A stretch of 9,725 bases of DNA, taken from positions 1 to 9,725 of the forward strand of contig DRQV01000286.1 of assembly GCA_011371325.1 (NCBI GenBank). The letters are read 5' to 3'. The translations under genes were made by a program, and so were the position numbers. Source of the DNA: Thioploca sp. (GTDB taxonomy: Bacteria; Pseudomonadota; Gammaproteobacteria; Beggiatoales; Beggiatoaceae). Each line of letters opens with the position of its first letter. The stretch's first letter is position 1. This document shows positions 1-5,535 of the stretch, piece after piece. Below the pieces are notes generated by a model. The model was not told the origin of the DNA. It did not search any database and was given only the letters and a program-made list of their open reading frames with translations.

Positions 1-414
1 ATTTGGGTCTGGATAACCTAAAGGTTGTTTTTTTTTCATCAACTTAATTATAGGTTGCAATCTTTTTTTCCGAATAGCTGTCCAATTTTTAGTTATATTA
101 GTCCATGAGCTTAAAGAATTTCGTTCATTAATAGTATTACGAGCATAAATTTTTACTCCACCTAAAGGATCATCGATAAATTGAAATTCACCCCAAATCG
201 CATACCACCAATTGGTTAATTTATTTCCAGAAGATTTAGATGACATGATAATTTGGAAACGATATAATCCGGGAACTATCCTTTCGTTATTATAAAAATG
301 TTGCCAATCATTAGTTCCATTGGGTTTATACATTACAAAAGTATAATAAGTAGTATCTGCATAGCTTAAGTTAGACCCTAAACACAACAATATAGTTATG
401 ATAATTTTTTTCAT
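1..414 (-). CDS. Secreted protein of unknown function, partial (C-terminus beyond left edge)
   Basis: An open frame of 138 codons runs leftward from ATG at 414-412 to the window edge with no stop, so only the N-terminal part is seen. The start is supported by a GAGGA Shine-Dalgarno (complement of 421-425) 7 nt upstream and by a clean Sec-type signal peptide: MKK, a hydrophobic core (IIITILLCLG) and a probable cleavage after SYA near residue 19. The mature part is rich in Trp, Tyr and Asn, with a WWYAIWGEF segment near residues 70-78 and a basic RKK/KKK stretch toward the visible end. I do not recognise the family. It has no cysteine after the signal, so it is not a lipoprotein or c-type cytochrome in the visible part. 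It is divergent from purH and probably periplasmic or secreted (inference). Function unknown. Confidence 0.75.
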   Translation of the reverse strand, partial: MKKIIITILLCLGSNLSYADTTYYTFVMYKPNGTNDWQHFYNNERIVPGLYRFQIIMSSKSSGNKLTNWWYAIWGEFQFIDDPLGGVKIYARNTINERNSLSSWTNITKNWTAIRKKRLQPIIKLMKKKQPLGYPDPN

Positions 415-441
415 AATTTTTCCTCATTAAATGAACTATAT

Positions 442-447
442 ATTATA
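442..447 (-). promoter_or_regulatory. Putative -10 for the leftward secreted-protein gene
   Basis: On the minus strand this reads TATAAT, a perfect sigma70 -10 hexamer, about 28 nt upstream of the ATG at 414. The -35 region about 17 nt further up is only AT-rich and gives no good match, so the call rests on the -10 and its position alone in a very AT-rich region. Confidence 0.35.
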
Positions 448-632
448 ACAATTCTTAATTTTAATTAAATTCATTTAAATATCAATAGATTGGTATAACC
501 ATATCATATTTAATCAAAAACCGCCATAAAATAATTTATTCATTCTAGCATAATTTTTTCACGATAGTATAAAGTAGTAGAATTGAAAGCTTGAACAGGT
601 TAATAATTTTTAAAATATATTTAACTAATACC

Positions 633-662
633 TTGACAAATAATAGAATATTTACTTAGAAT
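633..662 (+). promoter_or_regulatory. Putative sigma70 promoter of purH
   Basis: TTGACA (633-638, perfect -35) is followed after 18 nt by TAGAAT (657-662, five of six to TATAAT). This would start transcription near 669 and give a 5' leader of about 24 nt. I looked for a PurR-type operator around it and saw none. The rest of 415-692 is AT-rich divergent intergenic DNA with no small gene that I can support. Confidence 0.6.
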
Positions 663-683
663 GTATAAATTATATATAAAATT

Positions 684-687
684 GAGG
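684..687 (+). promoter_or_regulatory. purH ribosome binding site
   Basis: GAGG within TGAGGT lies 5 nt before the ATG at 693. It fixes the purH start, which also gives the usual PurH N-terminus with the SVSDKSG motif about 10 residues in. Confidence 0.7.
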
Positions 688-692
688 TAATA

Positions 693-2240
693 ATGTCAAC
701 TATCCAACGAGCCCTATTAAGTGTATCTGATAAATCTGGAATTGTTTCATTTGCTAAGAGTTTAAATGAACGAGGTGTAGAAATTCTATCTACTGGTGGA
801 ACTGCTAAATTACTCGCAGATAATGGAATATCAGTTACAGAAGTTTCTGATTATACCGGTTTCCCAGAAATGATGGGGGGACGAGTAAAAACTCTGCATC
901 CTAAAATTCACGGAGGTTTATTGGGACGACGGGGTATTGATGAAACTGTGATGGCAGATAATGATATTAAACCAATCGATTTAGTAGTGGTAAATTTATA
1001 TCCTTTTGAACAGACAATTGCAAAACCAGATTGTGATTTAGCTACTGCGATTGAGAATATTGATATAGGTGGCCCAGCTATGCTACGTTCCGCAGCTAAA
1101 AATCATGCGGCTGTCACAGTAGTAGTTGATGCTGAAGATTACACTAGTATCTTAGAAGAAATGGCTAATAATTCTGGTGCAGTTACTGAAGCAACTAGAT
1201 TTGCATTGGCTAGTAAAGCTTTTGCTCATACAGCTCGTTATGACAGCTTGATTGCTAATTATTTAGGCAGCATTGGCAATATCTTTCCTCCAAATCTTTC
1301 ACTTCAATATCAACAAGTTCAAACTATGCGGTATGGGGAAAATCCTCATCAACAGGCTGCTTTTTATACTGAACCTAATTCTACTTTGGTATGTGTTGCT
1401 AATTCCAAGCAGATCCAAGGTAAAGAGCTATCTTATAATAATGTAGCTGATACTGATGCGGCTTTGGAATGTGTTAAATCTTTTTCTGATCCAAGTTGTG
1501 TGATCGTGAAACATGCTAATCCTTGTGGAGTAGCGATTGGGGAAAATATTGAAACTGCTTATGATAGAGCTTTTAAAACTGATCCAACTTCAGCTTTTGG
1601 TGGAATTATTGCCTTCAATCGCACTTTAAATGCTACCGTTGCCAAAAATATTATTGATCGTCAATTTGTAGAAGTAATTATTGCTCCTATCATTGAAGAA
1701 GCTGCCAAACCAATTTTAGCTACTAAAAAGAATGTACGAGTATTGGAATCAGGTCAGTGGAAACAAGATATAAATGACTTAGATTTCAAACGGATTCGCG
1801 GTGGTTTATTAGTTCAACAACGTGATACTGGTATTATTACAGCTACTGATTTAAAAATGGTAACTCAACGAGAACCAACTGAAAAAGAGTTACAAGATTT
1901 ACTGTTTGCTTGGAAAGTGGCTAAATTTGTGAAATCCAATGCGATTGTGTATTGCAAAAATGGTATGACAATTGGAGTTGGAGCTGGGCAGATGAGTCGG
2001 GTGTATAGTGCTAAGATTGCGGCGATTAAAGCTGCTGATGAAAAGCTGGAAGTTCAAGGTTCAGTTATGGCTTCGGATGCTTTTTTTCCGTTTAGAGATG
2101 GGATTGATGCGGCGGCTAGTGTTGGTATCACTGCGATAATTCAGCCTGGTGGTTCAATGCGAGATAAGGAAACCATTGCAGCTGCAGACGAGCATGGAAT
2201 AGCAATGGTATTTACTGGCATGCGACATTTTAGACATTAA
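693..2240 (+). CDS. purH: Bifunctional AICAR transformylase / IMP cyclohydrolase PurH
   Basis: Catalyses the last two steps of de novo purine synthesis in the cytoplasm: 10-formyl-THF-dependent formylation of AICAR to FAICAR, then ring closure to IMP. The N-terminal MGS-like cyclohydrolase domain (about residues 1-150) shows SVSDKSG at 11-16, LSTGGTAK, and RVKTLHPKIHGGLL. The C-terminal transformylase domain shows MRYGENPHQ and the catalytic KHANPCG segment with Lys273-His274. The protein ends in the family-typical GMRHFRH. Length 515 aa is usual for proteobacterial PurH, which is about 510-530 aa. The gene has its own promoter and a good ribosome binding site. purD, which often follows purH, is absent: the next gene is convergent. 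No truncation or missing key residue is seen. Confidence 0.97.
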   Translation: MSTIQRALLSVSDKSGIVSFAKSLNERGVEILSTGGTAKLLADNGISVTEVSDYTGFPEMMGGRVKTLHPKIHGGLLGRRGIDETVMADNDIKPIDLVVVNLYPFEQTIAKPDCDLATAIENIDIGGPAMLRSAAKNHAAVTVVVDAEDYTSILEEMANNSGAVTEATRFALASKAFAHTARYDSLIANYLGSIGNIFPPNLSLQYQQVQTMRYGENPHQQAAFYTEPNSTLVCVANSKQIQGKELSYNNVADTDAALECVKSFSDPSCVIVKHANPCGVAIGENIETAYDRAFKTDPTSAFGGIIAFNRTLNATVAKNIIDRQFVEVIIAPIIEEAAKPILATKKNVRVLESGQWKQDINDLDFKRIRGGLLVQQRDTGIITATDLKMVTQREPTEKELQDLLFAWKVAKFVKSNAIVYCKNGMTIGVGAGQMSRVYSAKIAAIKAADEKLEVQGSVMASDAFFPFRDGIDAAASVGITAIIQPGGSMRDKETIAAADEHGIAMVFTGMRHFRH

Positions 2241-2249
2241 GCTATTGAA

Positions 2250-2307
2250 TGTAGGATGCGGAATGAATTGCATGGAGATGTAATTCGTATACTCATTACA
2301 TCCTACA
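2250..2307. repeat. REP-like nested palindrome between convergent genes
   Basis: A perfect 9-bp outer inverted repeat, TGTAGGATG (2250-2258) and CATCCTACA (2299-2307), encloses an inner hairpin, GAATTGCAT (2265-2273) and ATGTAATTC (2278-2286), which is 9 bp with one G-U pair and a GGAG loop. ATGTAAT (2278-2284) can alternatively pair with ATTACAT (2295-2301). The element starts 9 nt after the purH stop and ends 25 nt before the nirS stop. Its size, symmetry and placement resemble a REP/MITE-type dispersed repeat. It has no T-tract, so it is not a classic intrinsic terminator, though it could end or shield transcripts from both sides. Only one copy is present in this window, so repeat status is inferred. 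Confidence 0.65.
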
Positions 2308-2332
2308 GGTTAATAATCAATTGGAAAGATGT

Positions 2333-4135
2333 CTAATAAATATCATGCATGGTATTATAAACGTTGAATTTTCCGGTTGGAGTAATTAAGCGTTTATCTT
2401 TTATAACATGTTTAAGTTGTTGAGTTTTATCATCAATAATTACAATGGCAGATTGATATTTTTTATCATTCCATACGGAAAACCAAACCTCGTCACCTGC
2501 TTTATTGTATTCTGGTTGCACAACACGCTTGCTACCTTCGCCTACATCAGCCCATTCTGCAATTGGTAATATCTTATAACCAGCATCTAAGTTATTAATA
2601 CTAAACACTGCAATAGTCTGATTGATTTCAGTTTGTACGTTTAATGGCGTATCAACATAGAGATTATTAGAATTAGGATGAGTTTTAACAAACAAAGAAC
2701 CACTACCTTGAGCTTTGATATTTCGTACTACTTTCCAAGCATATTCAGGATGAGCATATGGATCAGTTCCAATTAAAGCAATAGTATCAGAACCTACGTG
2801 ACTAGTTGCCCAAACTGGACCAAATTCAGGATCAATAAAATTAGCTCCTCGGCCAGAATGCGGAATTCCATCAACTTTTATTATTGCTGTTAATTTACCA
2901 TCCCTAGAGTCAATAACTGCAACTTTATTAGATTTATCGGCAGCAGTCAGAAAATACCTTTTACTAGAATCTAAACCACCATCATTTAAAAATCGTACTG
3001 CTTTGATAATTTTAACTTGCAAATTGTCTAAATCTTCATAATTAACTATAAAAACCTTACCAGTATCTTTAACATTGACAATAAATTCTGGTTGTTGATA
3101 GGACGCTACAATAGCAGTTACTCTAGGTTCTGGATGGTATTCTTGGGTATCAACAGTCATACCACGAGTGGAAATTATCCGTAAAGGTTCTAAAGTTATA
3201 CCATCCATAATTACAAATTGAGGTGGCCAATAAGTTCCTGCAATTACATATTTATCATCCCATTCCTTATATTTAGAAGCAGCCACTGAACGAGCTTCCA
3301 TCCCAGTTTTAATTTCGGCAACTGTAGTTGGAATTTCCATCCATAAATCAATTAGATTAACTTTAGCATCTCGGCCAATCACGTATAAATAACGTCCAGA
3401 CGCTGACATACGTGAAATATGTACTGCATGACCAGTATCGATAATATTAATTATTTCTTTATTATCACCATCAATTAGAGCTATTTGACCAGTATCACGT
3501 AAAGTCAAAGAAAAGACATTGTTTAAATTATAATTATTTAGCTTTTTATTAGGTCGTTGTTCAGGTGGTATTAATACTTTCCAACTATCTTTCATGTCTT
3601 GAATACCAAATTCAGGCGGTACTGGAGGTTCATGTTGAATATAACGAGCCATAATATCAACTTCAGTTTCAGTTAAAACTCCAGATTGTCCCCAACTTGG
3701 CATTCCAGAATTAGAACCATAATTAATAAAAATCTTTAGATAATCAGTACCTTTTGCTTGGGTTATATCTGGAGTTAATGGTTTTCCAGTCGCACCTTTA
3801 CGTAACACTCCATGACAACCAGCACAACGTTCAAAAAATATTTTATTAGCAATTTTAAATTCAGCTAAAGTAAGAGAAGGAGCTGAAGGAGTAATTATTA
3901 TTTTGGCACTAGTAGCATTAATAGCACTAGGAGCACTGTTAAAAATTCGTTCTGATTCATAACTTGGTGGATGATGGGCTGGTATATCACTAATTGTATT
4001 TTCAGAATTCATAGAATCTTCTACAATAGGTTCTTCAATAGAATTTGTAACTACTGTTGGGATACATTCAGAAGTCTCATTTTCTACACAACCAATCAAC
4101 AACAATATAATAAATAAATAAGTTTTATATTTCAT
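2333..4135 (-). CDS. nirS: Cytochrome cd1 nitrite reductase homologue (NirS-like), predicted lipoprotein, altered active site
   Basis: NirS reduces nitrite to nitric oxide in the periplasm, taking electrons through heme c to heme d1. Residues 1-16 form a lipoprotein signal with lipobox LIGC (Cys16) and Val at +2, followed by a polar linker to about residue 85. The cytochrome c domain has CAGCH at 104-108 (His108 proximal) and GMPSWG with Met145 as likely second ligand. The eight-bladed heme d1 domain follows, with proximal His239 in AVHISRM and His426 in IPHSGRG, which matches P. aeruginosa His369. The other distal histidine, Pa His327 in FLHDGG, is Asn384 here (FLNDGG). The recalled Pa segments SHEHPE and SSHRY read SYQQPE and SSKRY, and Pa Tyr10 seems to align with Phe65. 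The protein ends in the NirS-typical NVYNTMHDIY. An AAGG ribosome binding site lies 7 nt before the ATG. No nirM, nirC, nirF or other d1-biogenesis gene is in the window. NirN and NirF are much more distant; this is NirS-type by sequence, but nitrite reductase activity is uncertain. Confidence 0.88.
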   Translation of the reverse strand: MKYKTYLFIILLLIGCVENETSECIPTVVTNSIEEPIVEDSMNSENTISDIPAHHPPSYESERIFNSAPSAINATSAKIIITPSAPSLTLAEFKIANKIFFERCAGCHGVLRKGATGKPLTPDITQAKGTDYLKIFINYGSNSGMPSWGQSGVLTETEVDIMARYIQHEPPVPPEFGIQDMKDSWKVLIPPEQRPNKKLNNYNLNNVFSLTLRDTGQIALIDGDNKEIINIIDTGHAVHISRMSASGRYLYVIGRDAKVNLIDLWMEIPTTVAEIKTGMEARSVAASKYKEWDDKYVIAGTYWPPQFVIMDGITLEPLRIISTRGMTVDTQEYHPEPRVTAIVASYQQPEFIVNVKDTGKVFIVNYEDLDNLQVKIIKAVRFLNDGGLDSSKRYFLTAADKSNKVAVIDSRDGKLTAIIKVDGIPHSGRGANFIDPEFGPVWATSHVGSDTIALIGTDPYAHPEYAWKVVRNIKAQGSGSLFVKTHPNSNNLYVDTPLNVQTEINQTIAVFSINNLDAGYKILPIAEWADVGEGSKRVVQPEYNKAGDEVWFSVWNDKKYQSAIVIIDDKTQQLKHVIKDKRLITPTGKFNVYNTMHDIY

Positions 4136-4188
4136 TTAGTAACCTTATTAAATTCAACAGCAACAATTTATAAACTATGTAATGGCAG

Positions 4189-4194
4189 ATTATA
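4189..4194 (-). promoter_or_regulatory. Putative nirS -10 element
   Basis: The minus strand reads TATAAT here, about 54 nt upstream of the nirS ATG, which leaves room for a leader of about 46 nt. A weak FNR-like half match (TTAAT-N4-ACTAA, 4234 to 4221) is centred about 33 nt upstream of this hexamer, near but not at the usual class II spacing. The call is tentative because the region is AT-rich. Confidence 0.35.
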
Positions 4195-4271
4195 ATATAA
4201 AATTTACTAGTCATACAAACTTAGTGATAATTAACTCTAAACTTAAAAATATAAAATTTAGACTTGAAAAA

Positions 4272-4285
4272 TTGATTTATATCAT
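4272..4285. promoter_or_regulatory. FNR/DNR-type binding site in the nirS / superoxide reductase divergent region
   Basis: TTGATTTATATCAT matches the FNR/DNR palindrome TTGAT-N4-ATCAA at nine of ten fixed positions. It lies between the divergent nirS and superoxide reductase genes. Denitrification genes are commonly activated by FNR/DNR regulators under low oxygen or nitric oxide, so control of nirS is the natural reading. Relative to the rightward TATAAT at 4291 the site is centred about 12 nt upstream of the -10, inside the promoter, where a bound regulator would more likely repress than activate. No regulator gene is present in the window. Confidence 0.65.
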
Positions 4286-4290
4286 TAGAG

Positions 4291-4296
4291 TATAAT
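4291..4296 (+). promoter_or_regulatory. Putative -10 of the superoxide reductase-peroxiredoxin unit
   Basis: A perfect TATAAT lies 23 nt before the ATG at 4320. No -35 hexamer is found at 16-18 nt. TTGAAA at 4264-4269 is 21 nt away, and the FNR-like box covers the spacer. Initiation near 4303 would leave a leader of only about 17 nt. Confidence 0.5.
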
Positions 4297-4319
4297 ACTT
4301 CTACAATTCCAATAAAATT

Positions 4320-4721
4320 ATGACTAATAGAAGAAACTTTATTAAAACCGCATTAATAGTTGCATCAGGAATGGCGGTAGGGCAAGTAGCTATAGCTTCT
4401 AACTCACCAACGAATTATAATGGTATTATCTATACTGTTGATAATCCTGGCCGATGGGATAAAAAAGTTAAAGGACATGCTCCTGAAGTTACTATTAATG
4501 GTAAGATCATTACTATCACTACTAACCATGGGATGACGAGTAAACATTACATAGTCAGACATACCTTGGTTGCTGAAGATGGGACCGTTTTAGGTGCTAT
4601 GACTTTTAGTCCTGAAGATAAAAAAGCAATTTCAACTTATGAATTGCCAAAAGGACATAAGCTATATGCAACTAGTTTTTGCAATAAACACGACTTATGG
4701 ATAACAGAAATTACAATTTAA
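4320..4721 (+). CDS. Tat-exported superoxide reductase (desulfoferrodoxin / neelaredoxin family)
   Basis: Predicted to reduce superoxide to hydrogen peroxide, without making oxygen, at a mononuclear Fe(His4Cys) centre. Residues 1-26 form a twin-arginine signal: NRRNFIK at 3-9, a weakly hydrophobic stretch, and an AIA cleavage site before Ser27. Candidate iron ligands are His53, His70, His76 (HGMTSKHYI, spaced six apart as in the family), and Cys121 with His124 in CNKHDLW near the C-terminus. There is no N-terminal rubredoxin-like CxxC domain, so this is the one-iron type, with a mature size of about 107 residues. The usual EKH before the first histidine is replaced by K-G-H (51-53), so the catalytic lysine position is changed. 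No Shine-Dalgarno precedes the ATG, but the Tat signal supports this start. It is followed by a peroxiredoxin 16 nt later, which could handle the peroxide. The fold family is fairly sure; activity is inferred. Confidence 0.85.
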   Translation: MTNRRNFIKTALIVASGMAVGQVAIASNSPTNYNGIIYTVDNPGRWDKKVKGHAPEVTINGKIITITTNHGMTSKHYIVRHTLVAEDGTVLGAMTFSPEDKKAISTYELPKGHKLYATSFCNKHDLWITEITI

Positions 4722-4724
4722 TCA

Positions 4725-4730
4725 AGAGGA
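4725..4730 (+). promoter_or_regulatory. Peroxiredoxin ribosome binding site
   Basis: AGAGGA lies 7 nt before the ATG at 4738, in the 16-nt gap after the superoxide reductase stop. This is stronger than anything in front of the first gene of the unit. Confidence 0.65.
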
Positions 4731-4737
4731 TATTTTA

Positions 4738-5343
4738 ATGGGTGTATTAGTAGGGCGTGAGGCTCCAGATTTTACTGCATCAGCAGTATTAGGTAATGGC
4801 GAAATTGTTACTGAATTTAATCTTAAAGAAACAATTAGAGATAAATATGCGGTAATATTCTTTTATCCGTTAGACTTTACTTTTGTATGTCCAACAGAAT
4901 TAATTGCTTTTGACAAACGTTTAGCCTCCTTTAAAGAACGCAACGTTGAAGTTATAGGAGTTTCTGTTGATTCACAATATGCACATAACGCATGGCGGAA
5001 TACTCCAGTCGATCAAGGTGGGATTGGTCAAGTTGGATATTCTTTGGTAGCAGATTTAACTCATGCCATAGCTAAAGCTTATGATGTAGAAACACCTAAT
5101 GGTGCAGTGGCTTTTCGTGGTTCTTTTTTAATTGACAAACAAGGTATAGTGAGACATCAAGTAGTCAATGATCTAGGTTTAGGACGTAATATTGATGAAA
5201 TGTTACGTATGATTGATGCTCTACAATTTAATGAAGAACATGGCGAAGTTTGTCCAGCTGGTTGGAATAAAGGCGAAGCTGGTATGCAAGGTTCTACACA
5301 AGGCGTAGCTGATTATTTATCCAAACATGCTAATGACTTGTAA
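4738..5343 (+). CDS. Typical 2-Cys peroxiredoxin (AhpC/Prx1 family)
   Basis: Reduces hydrogen peroxide and organic hydroperoxides (and probably peroxynitrite) in the cytoplasm, recycled by thioredoxin or an AhpF-like reductase. The active site P44-x3-T48-x2-C51 (FTFVCPTE) carries the peroxidatic cysteine, with the supporting Arg127 in FRGSF. The resolving cysteine is Cys172 in GEVCPAGW. Length 201 aa is typical. It has GGIG at 94-97 and a C-terminal YL at 193-194 rather than the GGLG and YF pair of peroxide-sensitive eukaryotic enzymes, so it is likely an overoxidation-tolerant bacterial form (inference). There is no signal peptide. It lies 16 nt after the superoxide reductase and is almost surely co-transcribed with it, so superoxide to peroxide to water could form one route, although the first enzyme is predicted to be exported and this one is not. 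No ahpF is seen. Confidence 0.93.
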   Translation: MGVLVGREAPDFTASAVLGNGEIVTEFNLKETIRDKYAVIFFYPLDFTFVCPTELIAFDKRLASFKERNVEVIGVSVDSQYAHNAWRNTPVDQGGIGQVGYSLVADLTHAIAKAYDVETPNGAVAFRGSFLIDKQGIVRHQVVNDLGLGRNIDEMLRMIDALQFNEEHGEVCPAGWNKGEAGMQGSTQGVADYLSKHANDL

Positions 5344-5359
5344 TTAATATTAAGTAGGG

Positions 5360-5469
5360 TAACTTGAGTACAAGTCAAAAAATAAAGGAAATCATTGATT
5401 GTAGATAGATGGTTTCCTTCTTCTACAACTTGTTCAAACTGTGGTCAAAAGAAGAACTAACTCAAGTTA
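5360..5469. repeat. 10-bp inverted repeat around the TnpB remnant
   Basis: TAACTTGAGT (5360-5369) and ACTCAAGTTA (5460-5469) are perfect inverted copies 90 nt apart, with GG and (A)CC extending the similarity outward. The left arm also makes a small hairpin, ACTTG-AGTA-CAAGT (5362-5375). They may be relics of the mobile element's subterminal structures or a fold of the prx-glmS spacer. IS605 elements have no terminal inverted repeats, so this is not direct evidence for an end. Confidence 0.4.
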
Positions 5470-5529
5470 TCCAATTTACAATATGAAACTTGTGAAAATA
5501 GATCGAGATATGCTGCCATTAAAAGGAAC
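5386..5529 (+). pseudogene. Decayed C-terminal zinc-ribbon end of an IS605-family TnpB
   Basis: Frame 5386-5457 reads RKSLIVDRWFPSSTTCSNCG plus QKKN, then a TAA at 5458-5460. DRWFPSS-x-TCSNCG is the well-known start of the TnpB/OrfB C-terminal zinc ribbon. After the stop the same frame gives YETC near 5482 and YAAIKRN (5509-5529), while DRD (5501-5509) sits in the +1 frame. The family pattern is C-x2-C-G, then DRDxxAAI, so the second half has lost a cysteine and a few bases. Only about 45 codons of a roughly 400-residue protein remain; no catalytic RuvC part, no TnpA and no recognised ends are present. The remnant is non-functional and lies directly before glmS. Confidence 0.75.
5524..5527 (+). 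promoter_or_regulatory. glmS ribosome binding site, inside the TnpB relic
   Basis: AGGA lies 8 nt before the ATG at 5536. The frame is open upstream back to the stop at 5458-5460 but offers no ATG, GTG or TTG, and GlmS needs Cys directly after the removed Met, so 5536 is the start. The AGGA falls inside codons that formerly encoded the end of TnpB (after AAI). Confidence 0.65.
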
Positions 5530-5535
5530 GATATT

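Noticed and set aside
664..669. TATAAA just upstream of purH as its -10
   Set aside because: It is 25 nt from the TTGACA; TAGAAT at 657-662 has workable 18-nt spacing.
2333..4135. Possible NirN or NirF instead of NirS
   Set aside because: From family knowledge NirN and NirF are distant paralogues of NirS, while this protein is colinear and very similar to NirS from CAGCHGVLRKGATG to its C-terminus. The altered pocket is reported as a variation of NirS instead.
5384..5419. AAGGAAA / TTTCCTT inverted repeat as a terminator for the peroxiredoxin unit
   Set aside because: The 21-nt loop and lack of a following T-tract make it a poor terminator, and the second arm is part of the conserved TnpB WFPS codons.
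5344..5535. glmS ribozyme or other riboswitch upstream of glmS
   Set aside because: The ribozyme belongs to Gram-positive-type leaders of about 150 nt, and this gap is largely explained by the TnpB relic. No ribozyme core was recognised.
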